A stretch of DNA of 41,272 nucleotides from contig JAPHQV010000005.1 of the NCBI GenBank assembly GCA_026197075.1, positions 1 through 41,272 on the forward strand, read 5' to 3'. Position 1 is the first letter of the stretch. Each line of letters opens with the position of its first letter. The notes under the pieces were generated by a model. It was not told the origin of the DNA, did not search any database, and worked only from the letters and a program-made list of their open reading frames with translations. Origin of the DNA: Gammaproteobacteria bacterium. Lineage in GTDB: Bacteria; Pseudomonadota; Gammaproteobacteria; DSM-19610. Made by a program: the position numbers and the translations under genes. Shown here one piece after another: positions 26,467 to 34,393 of this stretch.

Positions 26467-26694
26467 ATGTGGAACTGGCTGGATAAAATCCCCTTGCTGC
26501 CTCTGGTGGTCGGGGCGCTGTTGCTGGGCGCCGCCCCCTTCGTGCCGGAGCCGCACCTGGTGGAGAAGCTGCGCATGCTGCTGGCCGGTGAGCTGGCGCG
26601 TCCCATCGATGTCTTCGACCTGTTGTTCCACGGTCTGTTGCCGCTGTTGCTGCTGCTCAAGCTGGGGCGCATGGCGGCCGTAAGAACAGGTTAG
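26467..26694 (+). CDS. Small two-helix membrane protein
   Basis: A 75-residue inner-membrane protein. Helix one is about residues 9-25 (PLLPLVVGALLLGAAPF), the loop PEPHLVEKLRMLLAGELARPIDVFD is the most conserved-looking part, and helix two is about 52-66 (LLFHGLLPLLLLLKL). Similar small proteins are common in Gammaproteobacteria, sometimes loosely annotated as RND transporter; nothing here supports transport by itself. GGGAG eight nt upstream supports the ATG. Its TAG overlaps the TAA of the convergent gene. Confidence 0.75.
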   Translation: MWNWLDKIPLLPLVVGALLLGAAPFVPEPHLVEKLRMLLAGELARPIDVFDLLFHGLLPLLLLLKLGRMAAVRTG

Positions 26695-26990
26695 GTTTCC
26701 GGCGCGAGCCCTACCATGGTCACGGTAGGGCCATTCATGAGCACGAAGCCCTGTTGCCGGTCGTCTCCACTGGCGCTGTATTCGAAGACGAAGGTCCGTC
26801 GCAGGCAGAAACGCCCGCCGTTGCAGCGGCTGGGACGCAGGCGCTGCAGGGAAACGGTGCCGTCCAGGAGCTGCAGCCGCTGGTCATGGCAGGTACGTCG
26901 GGCGGTGAGGATGGCCCGTTCCCGCGCCTGCTGGGTGTCCTGCCAGAGCCAGACCAGCAGGGCGAGCAGGATGAGGACGGTGAGGGTCAT
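26691..26990 (-). CDS. DUF3301 family single-pass membrane protein
   Basis: A 99-residue protein of the DUF3301 type. One N-terminal helix (LTVLILLALLVWLW) precedes a conserved soluble part: WQDTQQARERAILTARRTC, LQLLDGTVSLQRLR, and RRTFVFEYSASGDDRQQGFV. It is probably anchored with the strand-rich domain in the cytoplasm. Function unknown. The ATG at 26990 is preferred over a GTG at 27002. It ends inside the stop codon of the convergent small membrane gene. Confidence 0.82.
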   Translation of the reverse strand: MTLTVLILLALLVWLWQDTQQARERAILTARRTCHDQRLQLLDGTVSLQRLRPSRCNGGRFCLRRTFVFEYSASGDDRQQGFVLMNGPTVTMVGLAPET

Positions 26991-27061
26991 GATGACAGGC
27001 ACATGGGGTTGGATGTGGCGATGATACGGCTTCCCGGGCTGGATTTCATGGCAGGTGCCGC

Positions 27062-28120
27062 ATGACGGCGCATATTACCGTGCAGCCCAGTGGTCATCGC
27101 TTCACCGTGGAGGAAGGCGAGACCCTGCTGGAGGGCGCGCTGCGTTCCGGCCTGAACATGAACTATCACTGTAACAGCGGCAGCTGTGGCGAGTGTCAGG
27201 CACGAGTGCTGGAAGGTGAGCCGGGGCGCCGTCTGCCGCATGACCATGTGCTCGGCGAGACGGCACGCCAACAGGGTGTGGTGCTCCTGTGCCGCACCCA
27301 TGCGGACACCGACCTGGTGATCGAGGCTCGCGAGGCCCATGGTGTGGAGGATATCCCGCAGCAGGCCATCGACACCCAGGTGGCGAAGCTCGAACAGCCG
27401 GTGGAGGATGTCATGGTCCTGCATTTACGCACCCCGCGCAGCCGCACCCTGCGGTTCCTGGCCGGCCAGTATGTCACCCTGCACATCGACGGCCTGGCGC
27501 CGCGCAGCAAATCCATCGCCAGCTGTCCCTGCAACGGCATGATGCTGCAGTTCCATGTGCGCCGGGTCGCCGGGGATCCCTTTTCCGAACATGTGTTTCA
27601 GCACCTGAAACCACGCCAGAAGATTCGCGTGGAGGGTCCCCATGGAGAATTCGTGTGGGATGAAAACAGCCGGCGACCGGTGATCTTCATCGCCTTCGAG
27701 ACCGGTTTCGCGCCCATCAAGAGCCTGATCGAGCATGCCATCGCGCTGGAGTATGACCAGCCCATGCGGCTGTACTGGATCGCCCGCGACCGTGACGGAC
27801 ATTACCTGGCCAACCACTGTCGGGCCTGGCAGGATGCCCTGGACAATTTTGAATACCACCCCCTGGTCAGTCACGAGTCACCGCCCTGGACGGACGAGGT
27901 GCTGGAGGAGCTGGCGCTGTCCATGGAGACCCTGGACCCGGTGGCGCGGGGCATGGTGCAGGCGGCGGCCCAGGTGGTGGCCGAGTTGCCGGCCCTGGAA
28001 GGCCATGACGTCTACGTGAACGGCGCTGAGACGCTGCTGTCCCCCCTGCGTGGCCTGCTGCTGCGCCACGGACTCCCCGCGTCGCGCCTGTTTGTCGACC
28101 GGGTGCGCCGCCACCAGTAA
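27062..28120 (+). CDS. Ferredoxin-NAD(P)H reductase-type protein with 2Fe-2S domain
   Basis: A 352-residue electron-transfer protein. The N-terminal domain is a plant-type 2Fe-2S ferredoxin with ligands in CNSGSCGEC (C-x4-C-x2-C) and a fourth Cys in LLCRTHAD. A flavin/NAD(P)H reductase domain follows (about 105-350). It resembles CDP-6-deoxy-glucoseen reductase and flavin reductase families, but two motifs deviate: the FAD motif RxYS is RSKS (SKSIASCP), and the NAD(P) loop is FETGFAPIKS instead of GGTGxxP. The tail holds a long helical insert (about 275-305). Partner and substrate are unknown. Confidence 0.88.
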   Translation: MTAHITVQPSGHRFTVEEGETLLEGALRSGLNMNYHCNSGSCGECQARVLEGEPGRRLPHDHVLGETARQQGVVLLCRTHADTDLVIEAREAHGVEDIPQQAIDTQVAKLEQPVEDVMVLHLRTPRSRTLRFLAGQYVTLHIDGLAPRSKSIASCPCNGMMLQFHVRRVAGDPFSEHVFQHLKPRQKIRVEGPHGEFVWDENSRRPVIFIAFETGFAPIKSLIEHAIALEYDQPMRLYWIARDRDGHYLANHCRAWQDALDNFEYHPLVSHESPPWTDEVLEELALSMETLDPVARGMVQAAAQVVAELPALEGHDVYVNGAETLLSPLRGLLLRHGLPASRLFVDRVRRHQ

Positions 28121-28202
28121 CCATTGAAAACTAAAGGGTAAGGGCGGGCTTCCGGCAGGCATGCTAGACTAGATGTCATCCTGTATGGCAATGGGCAGCA
28201 TG

Positions 28203-28616
28203 ATGAGCGAAATCTCCGTCGAAGACCGTATCGAACTGGCGCGCGCCGTCGTGTCCATCATGGACGAGTGGGGCGTCGCCGCCGGCGATCAGCTCGCCAT
28301 CCTCGGTTTTCCCGAGGACACCCCGCCGCGCAAGCTGCGCCTGTACCGGGATGAGACCCCGCTGCCCGACGATGCCGGCATCCTGAAACGTGTCGAGCAC
28401 GTGATCCACATCGCCGATGCCCTGCGCACCACCTATCCCATCAGCCGCAACATGCGTTCCATGTGGATGCACCGTCCGGTACGCCGGCTGCGCAGCCGTA
28501 CGCCCGTCTCCATTATGGTGGAGGACGGCCTTGACGGCATCATCCGTATTCGTTCCCACCTGGATTGTTCCTACATGTGGGATGCCACCGGCTCCAGTGC
28601 CGCGGGCGGCCGCTAG
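28203..28616 (+). CDS. Xre/MbcA/ParS-type antitoxin-like protein
   Basis: A 137-residue protein. The C-terminal half matches the MbcA/ParS/Xre toxin-binding domain: PPRKLRLYRDETPLPDD, then VEHVIHIADALRTTYP, MWMHRPVRRLRSRTPVSIMVEDGLDGI and RSHL. The N-terminal part (IELARAVVSIMDEWGVAAGDQLAILG) has a short helix-turn-helix-like stretch. Such proteins usually neutralise a RES-domain toxin encoded next to them; neither downstream gene looks like RES. The TAG stop is inside a repeat half-arm (28613-28629). The start may be either of two adjacent ATG codons (28200 or 28203). Confidence 0.8.
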   Translation: MSEISVEDRIELARAVVSIMDEWGVAAGDQLAILGFPEDTPPRKLRLYRDETPLPDDAGILKRVEHVIHIADALRTTYPISRNMRSMWMHRPVRRLRSRTPVSIMVEDGLDGIIRIRSHLDCSYMWDATGSSAAGGR

Positions 28617-28629
28617 GAGCCTGTCGGAC
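28613..28629 (+). repeat. Solo half-arm CTAGGAGCCTGTCGGAC
   Basis: This 17-bp stretch is identical to the start of the outer arm of element D (18079-18095), after which the sequences diverge. It contains the TAG stop of the Xre-type gene. No partner arm was found nearby; a related short palindrome GTCGGAC-TGAC-GTCCGAC lies at 29603-29620. Confidence 0.8.
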
Positions 28630-28649
28630 GGGCGGTTATCGTTGTCATC

Positions 28650-29015
28650 GTGGCCAGCGGCTTGAACAAACCGAGTATTCTCACCGCCATTCCCAAACGG
28701 CGCTATCGCTTCGGGGAATTCAATATCGTGTTCCTCGGTGAGATCGACAGTGGTGATGCCAACCAGTATGAATACATCGCCGCCATCCTGCGCGAAGGCG
28801 ACCCGGAGCCCGGCATCTACCTGACCGCCGAGCGCAATCCTCCCTCCAGCCGTGTGGATGGCCGTTATGGTATGCGCTTGATCATGCAGGAGGGCTCGCA
28901 ACTGGTGCGCTCCTCCGATGATTGGCGTGACCTCGAGCGCTTCGTCGACGATGTGATCGACGTCGCGCGCAGCCTGCTCAACCTGCGCGACGAACAGCCC
29001 TTCCGTTTGCCATAG
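28650..29015 (+). CDS. Hypothetical protein downstream of the Xre-type gene
   Basis: A 121-residue cytoplasmic protein I do not recognise. It opens with a basic stretch (SILTAIPKRRYRFGEFNIVFLGEID), has an acidic middle and ends with a helix rich in Asp, Glu and Arg (WRDLERFVDDVIDVARSLLNL). No RES, PIN or other toxin motif is seen. The GTG start is uncertain, with no clear ribosome site. It lies 33 nt after the Xre-type gene and 5 nt before the next one, suggesting a three-gene unit. Confidence 0.65.
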   Translation: MASGLNKPSILTAIPKRRYRFGEFNIVFLGEIDSGDANQYEYIAAILREGDPEPGIYLTAERNPPSSRVDGRYGMRLIMQEGSQLVRSSDDWRDLERFVDDVIDVARSLLNLRDEQPFRLP

Positions 29016-29020
29016 CGGCC

Positions 29021-29584
29021 ATGGCACGCAAGCTGATTCTGCATGCGGGCGATCCGGCCCATCGGCCCCCGGATGTCCACGCCCTGGCCGCGACACTGGC
29101 GGACATCGGCCTGATCGCGACCCCCCTGCCCGGACTGCTGGCCGCCTGGTATGCCGGCGATGCCTTTCTCTCCCATGTCATCTTTCTGGGTTGCTCACCG
29201 CAGGTGGAATTCGAGCCGGGCGACCCGCAGCAGGCCGAGGCCGGGCACTTCTGCCATGTGCGCTACCAGCGGCAGGATGCAGGGCCGGTGTTCCGATCCT
29301 CCGCCGGCAGGCTGCAACCACGCTGCCCCGGATGCCGTGGGCGGCTGGAGCAGTGGCAGGAACTGGTGCGGGATTGGCCCTCGGACCACGAGGCGACGGT
29401 TCCCTGTGCGGGTTGCGGACGGACCCTGCAGGCGCCGGAGCTGGATTGGCGCCAATGCGCCGGTTTCGGCCGCTGGTTCCTGGAGATCTGGAATATCCAT
29501 CCCCACGAGGCGGTGCCCACCGAGGCGCTGATCACCAGGCTGGAGCAGGTGGCCGGTACGCCGGTGCGGTATTTCTACGAGTAG
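29021..29584 (+). CDS. Hypothetical protein with a zinc-ribbon-like pair of CxxC motifs
   Basis: A 187-residue protein. Residues about 102-135 hold CPGC and CAGC motifs separated by about 28 residues, the layout of a zinc ribbon. The N-terminal domain (about 1-70) has no recognisable motif; the C-terminal part contains FLEIWNIHPHEAVPTEALI, and the last residues are VRYFYE. No catalytic signature is seen. It starts 5 nt after the preceding gene and is the last member of that unit, convergent with gdh. Confidence 0.7.
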   Translation: MARKLILHAGDPAHRPPDVHALAATLADIGLIATPLPGLLAAWYAGDAFLSHVIFLGCSPQVEFEPGDPQQAEAGHFCHVRYQRQDAGPVFRSSAGRLQPRCPGCRGRLEQWQELVRDWPSDHEATVPCAGCGRTLQAPELDWRQCAGFGRWFLEIWNIHPHEAVPTEALITRLEQVAGTPVRYFYE

Positions 29585-29651
29585 GGCGTCGGACCGGGAC
29601 CTGTCGGACTGACGTCCGACCAACAATCCCCCGCCCCTGTCTTTGCTGCCA

Positions 29652-29675
29652 CCTGTAGGTCGGCCTTCAGCCCGG
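29652..29675 (-). repeat. TGTAGGTCGG..TTCAGCCCGRCA repeat, downstream of gdh
   Basis: A copy of the 24-bp palindromic repeat found twice upstream of gdh (31116-31185), in opposite orientation and with two differences. It sits between the stop codons of the zinc-ribbon gene and gdh. Confidence 0.75.
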
Positions 29676-29680
29676 CAACA

Positions 29681-31093
29681 TCAATAAATCCCCACGTCAT
29701 GGTATGAACGGGCGATCTTGTCGATGGCGATCACGTAGGCCGCGGTGCGCAGGTCATGGATCTGCTCGTTGCCGTGCAGGGTGTTGTGCATCTCCTGATA
29801 GGCCAGGCGCATGGTGTCATCCAGGCCGGAGCGCACCAGGTCGATTTCATCGGCGCCGCGGATCACGGCATCGCGCGCGGCATCGGACAGATGGGCACCG
29901 GTAATCTCCTGCAGCAAGGTGGCGTACTGGTTGGCGCGCTGCTCGTCGTGGCGGCGCTGCATGCGACCGAAACGGATGTGGGAGATGTTGCGGATCCATT
30001 CGAAGTAGGAAACGGTCACGCCACCGGCGTTCACGTAGACATCGGGCAGGATGACCACACCGCGTTGCTGCAGTTTCTGGTCGGCGCCGAAGGTGACGGG
30101 GCCGTTGGCCGCCTCGACGATCATTTTCGCCTGGATGCGGTCGCAGTTCTCCTCGTCGATCTGGGCTTCCATGGCGGCGGGGATGAGGATGTCGCACTCC
30201 AGTTCCAGGGCCTTCCTGCCGTCTTCCTCGAAGTTGGCATCGGGAAAGCTGCGGATGGTCTTGTGTTCCACCATATGGTCACGCAGGTGCTGGATGGGGA
30301 TGCCGGCGGGATTGAGCAGCACGCCTTCCCGCTCGATCACCGCGATGACCTTCACGCCATCCTCCTCGGAGAGGAACTTGGCCGCATGGTAGCCCACGTT
30401 GCCCAGCCCCTGGATCACGACGGTCTTGCCTTCCAGGCCGCCGCTCATGCCGGTGTCGGCCACATCCCTGGGATGGCGGAAGAATTCCTGCAGGGCGTAT
30501 TGCACCCCGCGGCCGGTTGCCTCGACGCGGCCGCGGATGCCGCCGTGATGCACCGGCTTGCCGGTGACACAGGCCTGGTGATTGATGTCGTCCGGGAACA
30601 GGTGCTTGTAGGTGCCGGCCATCCAGGCCATTTCGCGCTGCCCGGTGCCCATGTCCGGTGCCGGCACATTGGTGGCCGGGTTCATGTAGCCCTTGCGGAT
30701 CAGTTCCGTGGCGAAACGCCGGGTGATCATCTCCATTTCATCGCGATCGTACTGGCTGGGATCGATCTGCAGGGCACCCTTGGAGCCGCCGAAGGGCACG
30801 TCCACCAGGGCGCACTTGTAGCTCATCAGCGCCGCCAGGGCCTCCACCTCGTCCTGGTCCGCGTAGGGCACGTAGCGGATGCCGCCCTTGACCGGCAGGC
30901 GATGGGTGCTGTGGGTGGCGCGCCAGCCCTTGAAGGTGTGGATCTTGCCGCGCAGCTTGACCGGGAAGCGCACCTGGATGACCGAGTTGCAGCTGCGGAT
31001 GACGTCGCGTAACCCCGAGTCCAGATCGAGTACGCTCATGGTGTGCTGGACCATGTGGTCGACGCTCTGTCGGAAGGTGAGGGGTTCGTTCAT
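29681..31093 (-). CDS. Glu/Leu/Phe/Val dehydrogenase family, glutamate dehydrogenase
   Basis: A 470-residue dehydrogenase that interconverts glutamate and 2-oxoglutarate plus ammonia. The substrate-site block KGGIRYVPYADQDEVEALAALMSYKCALVDVPFGGSKG contains the catalytic lysine, PAPDMGT follows, and the Rossmann loop is VIQGLGNVGYHAAKF. The GHG-type GLGNVG loop and overall sequence favour NAD use, as in catabolic enzymes, though this is inferred. AAGGA precedes the ATG at 31093. Palindromic repeats flank the gene on both sides. Confidence 0.93.
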   Translation of the reverse strand: MNEPLTFRQSVDHMVQHTMSVLDLDSGLRDVIRSCNSVIQVRFPVKLRGKIHTFKGWRATHSTHRLPVKGGIRYVPYADQDEVEALAALMSYKCALVDVPFGGSKGALQIDPSQYDRDEMEMITRRFATELIRKGYMNPATNVPAPDMGTGQREMAWMAGTYKHLFPDDINHQACVTGKPVHHGGIRGRVEATGRGVQYALQEFFRHPRDVADTGMSGGLEGKTVVIQGLGNVGYHAAKFLSEEDGVKVIAVIEREGVLLNPAGIPIQHLRDHMVEHKTIRSFPDANFEEDGRKALELECDILIPAAMEAQIDEENCDRIQAKMIVEAANGPVTFGADQKLQQRGVVILPDVYVNAGGVTVSYFEWIRNISHIRFGRMQRRHDEQRANQYATLLQEITGAHLSDAARDAVIRGADEIDLVRSGLDDTMRLAYQEMHNTLHGNEQIHDLRTAAYVIAIDKIARSYHDVGIY

Positions 31094-31115
31094 GGAGGAT
31101 TCCTTGTTATTAGTG

Positions 31116-31185
31116 TTGTCGGGCTGAAGCCCGACCTACAGCGGCACACTGCCCCGGTTTTTTGCAGGTCGGGCTGAAGCCCGAC
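31116..31185. repeat. Two copies of a GTCGGGCTGAAGCCCGAC palindrome upstream of gdh
   Basis: Exact copies of the 18-bp palindrome occupy 31118-31135 and 31168-31185, in the same orientation, 32 nt apart. Together with 29652-29675 they bracket gdh. Sequences of this type are dispersed REP-like repeats in gammaproteobacteria. They would fold in the gdh leader if transcription starts upstream. Confidence 0.88.
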
Positions 31186-31215
31186 AAGCCGATGGATGCC
31201 GACGACCGCTTCCGA

Positions 31216-31515
31216 CTACTCCGGATCCCTGCCAGGCTTCTTGCGCATGCTGTCGATATTGATGGGCACCACCACGGTCTTTTTGGGTTCGTCGACGAAG
31301 CGCGGGCGCATGTTCATCTCCTCGCCCAGGGCGGCGGCCAGCTCCTGCTCGCGCGCGGAGATCAGGCCCAGGCAGTCGCGGATGCCCAGGATGGTGTTTT
31401 CGCTCAGCGGGTGGCGCATGCCATTGGGTACATGGGTATCCTTGGCCACGTCGGTCAGCACCCGCTTCATCATGCGCAGGATGCGTTGTTCCTTGGTGAG
31501 TTCTTCGTCGGACAT
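31216..31515 (-). CDS. Small conserved hypothetical protein
   Basis: A 99-residue cytoplasmic protein of unknown function. It opens MSDEELTKEQRILRMMKRVL, contains the well-defined stretch VPNGMRHPLSENTILGIRDCLGLISAREQEL, and ends in a basic tail with KKTVVVPINIDSMRKKPGRD. The mix of helices and the Pro/Lys-rich tail do not match a family I know. It lies upstream of gdh on the same strand with repeats in between, so co-transcription is possible. Confidence 0.68.
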   Translation of the reverse strand: MSDEELTKEQRILRMMKRVLTDVAKDTHVPNGMRHPLSENTILGIRDCLGLISAREQELAAALGEEMNMRPRFVDEPKKTVVVPINIDSMRKKPGRDPE

Positions 31516-31557
31516 GGGTAATGGTCTCTGAAGGGTATGGCGGGATAGTGTACACAG

Positions 31558-31603
31558 AAACCCCGGTTATGGCGCCTGATCCCACGGCGCTGACCGGGGT
31601 TTT
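31558..31603. terminator. Probable terminator hairpin downstream of uup
   Basis: AAACCCCGGT (31558-31567) pairs with ACCGGGGTTT (31593-31602), with a second inner stem GCGCC/GGCGC. The T tract is four on the plus strand and three on the minus strand. It lies about 105 nt past the uup stop. Confidence 0.55.
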
Positions 31604-31617
31604 ACTGGTGCCCCGTC

Positions 31618-31680
31618 TAGGAGCGGCCCTCGGCCGCGAGCGGGCCACTGGTATCCGTTCGCGGCCGAAGGCCGCTCCTA
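31618..31680. repeat. Large REP-like palindrome (TAGGAGCGGCC type)
   Basis: Arms of 23 nt (31618-31640 and 31658-31680) match at 21 positions. The outer TAGGAGCGG is the same as in the palindrome at 3444-3472. It lies 27 nt past the uup stop codon. Confidence 0.88.
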
Positions 31681-31707
31681 CAGGGTTGGTGATGCATCAG
31701 GTCATGC

Positions 31708-33591
31708 TCACTCGTCCTGTTCCAGCGCGTCCCAGCGGGCGTAGGCCTGCTGCAGTTCCGTCTCCAGTTCCGCAAGACGGGCCTGGACGCCGCCGGCCTG
31801 GGCGCCTTCCTGATAGAGCGTCGGATCGGCCAGGCGTGCGTGCAGCGTTTCCTGCTCGGCCTCCAGGGCCTCGATGCGTTTCGGCAATTCTTCCAGTTCG
31901 CGCTGTTCCTTGTAGCTGCGCTTGCGTGGTTTGCTGGCCGGGGTCGGTGTCGGCCCAGCCTTGGCCGCCGGCCGACTGATCGCGGGGGGTGCCGCCGTGA
32001 CCCGCTGGCGCAGCCAGTCGCTGTAACCACCGACGTATTCCCGCACCTGGCCCTGGCCTTCGAACACCAGGGAACCGGTGACCACCTGGTCGAGGAAGGC
32101 GCGGTCGTGGCTCACCAGCAGCAGGGTGCCCTGGTAGTCCAACAGCCGTTCCTCCAGCAGGTCCAGGGTCTCGGCGTCCAGGTCGTTGGTGGGCTCGTCG
32201 AGCACCAGCAGGTTGGAGGGTTTGGCGAACAGCCGCGCCAGCAGCAGGCGGTTGCGTTCGCCGCCGGACAGGGCCTTGACCGGGGTGCGGGCGCGCTCGG
32301 GGGCGAACAGGAAATCCTGCAGGTAGCTGATGACATGGCGGTCGGCGCCATTGACGGTGATCTTTTCGCGCCCGCCGGCCAGGTTGTCCAGCACGGACTT
32401 TTCCTCATCCAGCTGGGCGCGCAGCTGGTCGAAGTAGGCGACTTCGAGCTTGGTGCCCAGGTGGATCTTGCCGCTGGTAGGGGCAAGCTGGCCCAGCAGC
32501 AGGCGCAGCAGGGTGGTCTTGCCCACGCCGTTGGGACCGATGATGCCGATGCGATCGCCACGCTGGATGATGGTGGAGAAGTCGCGCACGATCCACTGAT
32601 CGTCGTAGCGATAGGAGACGTTTTCGGCTTCCACCACCAGTTTGCCGGAGCGTTCCGCCTCCTGGGCCTGCATGTGCACATTGCCCATACGCGCCTGGCG
32701 CGCCTGGCGTTCCTGGCGCATGGCCTCGAGGGCACGCACCCGGCCCTCGTTGCGGGTGCGTCGCGCCTTGATGCCCTGGCGGATCCAGACCTCTTCCTGG
32801 GCCAGTTTCTTGTCGAAGTCGGCGTTGAGTTTTTCCTCGGCGTCGAGCATGGCCTGCTTGCGTTCCAGGTAGCTGCGGTAGTCGCACGGCCAGTCGGTGA
32901 GCCGGCCGCGCTCCAGGTCGAGGATGCGGGTGGCCAGGCGCTGCAGGAACATGCGGTCATGGGTGACGAACAGCAGTGCGCCACGGAAGCCGAGCAGGAA
33001 TTCCTCCAGCCAGGTGATGGAATCGATGTCCAGGTGGTTGGTGGGCTCGTCCAGCAGTAACAGGTCGGGCTGGTCCACCAGGGCGCGGGCCAGCAGCACC
33101 CGGCGCTTGAGCCCGCCGGACAGGTCATCGAAGGACAGGTCGGCGTCCAGCTGCAGGCGCGACAGCACGGTCTCCACCCGCTGTTGCAGCTGCCAGCCGT
33201 CCGCCGCCTCCAGTTCATGCTGGACCTGTTCCAGTTCATCGAGCAGGGCGGTGTCACCTCCCTCGGCCAGGCGCAGGCCGAGGTCATGGTAGCGGTGCAG
33301 CAGCTGGCCCACGCCCCCCAGGCCGCCGGCCACCACGTCGAAGACACTACCGTGCAGACCCCGGGGTACCTCCTGGCTCAGGCGCGTGACGCGCAGGTTC
33401 TGGGTACGTTCCAGGGTGCCGCTGTCCGGTTGGATCTCGCCGGCGATGACCTTCATCAGGGTGGACTTGCCGGCGCCGTTGCGGCCCACCAGGCACAGCC
33501 GCTCCCCGGCCTCGATCTGGAGCTGGACCTGGTTCAGGAGCAGGGGGCCGCCGTAGCCGAGGCTGACGTCGCGCAAGCGCAGGAGTGCCAT
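31708..33591 (-). CDS. uup: ABC-F family ATPase Uup
   Basis: A 627-residue soluble ABC-F protein with two ATPase domains and no membrane helix. Domain one has GRNGAGKST, LSGGLKRR and LLLLDEPTNHLDI; domain two has GPNGVGKTT, LSGGERNR and LLVLDEPTNDLDA. Between them is the ABC-F linker rich in Arg and Gln. The C-terminal coiled coil (about 555-625, starting after KRSYKEQRELEELPKRIEALE) is the hallmark of Uup, which binds ribosomes and branched DNA intermediates and limits precise excision of transposons. Normal length (E. coli 635). Confidence 0.95.
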   Translation of the reverse strand: MALLRLRDVSLGYGGPLLLNQVQLQIEAGERLCLVGRNGAGKSTLMKVIAGEIQPDSGTLERTQNLRVTRLSQEVPRGLHGSVFDVVAGGLGGVGQLLHRYHDLGLRLAEGGDTALLDELEQVQHELEAADGWQLQQRVETVLSRLQLDADLSFDDLSGGLKRRVLLARALVDQPDLLLLDEPTNHLDIDSITWLEEFLLGFRGALLFVTHDRMFLQRLATRILDLERGRLTDWPCDYRSYLERKQAMLDAEEKLNADFDKKLAQEEVWIRQGIKARRTRNEGRVRALEAMRQERQARQARMGNVHMQAQEAERSGKLVVEAENVSYRYDDQWIVRDFSTIIQRGDRIGIIGPNGVGKTTLLRLLLGQLAPTSGKIHLGTKLEVAYFDQLRAQLDEEKSVLDNLAGGREKITVNGADRHVISYLQDFLFAPERARTPVKALSGGERNRLLLARLFAKPSNLLVLDEPTNDLDAETLDLLEERLLDYQGTLLLVSHDRAFLDQVVTGSLVFEGQGQVREYVGGYSDWLRQRVTAAPPAISRPAAKAGPTPTPASKPRKRSYKEQRELEELPKRIEALEAEQETLHARLADPTLYQEGAQAGGVQARLAELETELQQAYARWDALEQDE

Positions 33592-33751
33592 GGAAATTCC
33601 GTTGTTGGTGAGAGTAAAGAGGGGCGAGTCTAGGGGCTGCGGGGGTGGGCGGCAAGGCCCGGACGATGGTCAAAACTGCAGACTGGTTCACATCCGGCCG
33701 CTACCTGTCCTAGGATAATCACCGTCACAGGGATTTGACGAGGACTGACCC

Positions 33752-34393
33752 ATGATGGAATTGCACTCCAGCTACCGGCAAGCCACCATTTTCGACCAGC
33801 TCTGGCTGGCCCTGGCCCGCGGCCTGCGGCGTCCCGCCTGGCTGCAGGGGCGGCGGGCCTGGGGCTGGAGCTTCGGCCTGCTGGCCGGGCTTTTCGGTGT
33901 CATCGGCGCCGCCTTCCTGCTCGACGCCCTGGCCCCCGCGGCCGGGAACAGTGCCCTGGCCTCGCTGGGCAGCGCCCTGCTGTCGCTGGGTGTGTTTCGT
34001 CATTTCGCCCGCTGCGCCTTGCCCCTGTTGCAGCCCCATGTCGCCCACCACGGAGTGTCCCGGGTACGGGCGAAAAAGGGAGCCACTCGCCCGCTAGTGG
34101 CTCCCGGAGTGACGCGGCCCGCGACCGGGGGCCGCGCCGATTCCGCCGCCTCGGCCCCTCTCCGGCCCGTTTCCACTCTGTCCGCCGCCGAGCGTCGTGC
34201 CTACCTGGCCGGCTTGCGGCATGCCGGCGTGAATGTACGTATCGCCCGCGCCCTGGTGAGTGCCGGTTATCTGTCCGGCGCGGCGTTGGCGGGTGCGAGC
34301 GATGCGCAGATCCTCGCCGTTCGCGGTGTGGGTCCGGCGACCCTCAAGAAGCTCCGCGCCTGCTTCCCTTCAACCCCCCAGGCTCCCGGCTGA
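33752..34393 (+). CDS. Membrane protein with C-terminal helix-hairpin-helix region
   Basis: A 213-residue unknown protein. Residues about 35-62 and 66-90 are hydrophobic and likely form two membrane helices. A linker rich in Ala, Pro and Arg (about 100-145) follows, and the C-terminal region AGLRHAGVNVRIARALVSAGYLSGAALAG then ILAVRGVGPATLKKLRA resembles helix-hairpin-helix DNA-binding motifs. A 10-bp inverted repeat lies in the linker (34078-34105). GAGGA about 10 nt upstream supports the ATG at 33752 (or 33755). Its TGA directly abuts the stop of the convergent cupin gene. Confidence 0.72.
   Translation: MMELHSSYRQATIFDQLWLALARGLRRPAWLQGRRAWGWSFGLLAGLFGVIGAAFLLDALAPAAGNSALASLGSALLSLGVFRHFARCALPLLQPHVAHHGVSRVRAKKGATRPLVAPGVTRPATGGRADSAASAPLRPVSTLSAAERRAYLAGLRHAGVNVRIARALVSAGYLSGAALAGASDAQILAVRGVGPATLKKLRACFPSTPQAPG

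Noticed and set aside
28650-29015. RES-domain toxin
   Set aside because: The conserved Arg, Tyr and Glu pattern of RES proteins is not found, and the length and secondary structure differ.
31840-33060. 406-codon plus-strand open frame opposite uup
   Set aside because: Antisense of an ABC-F protein with intact motifs; composition is that of a shadow frame.
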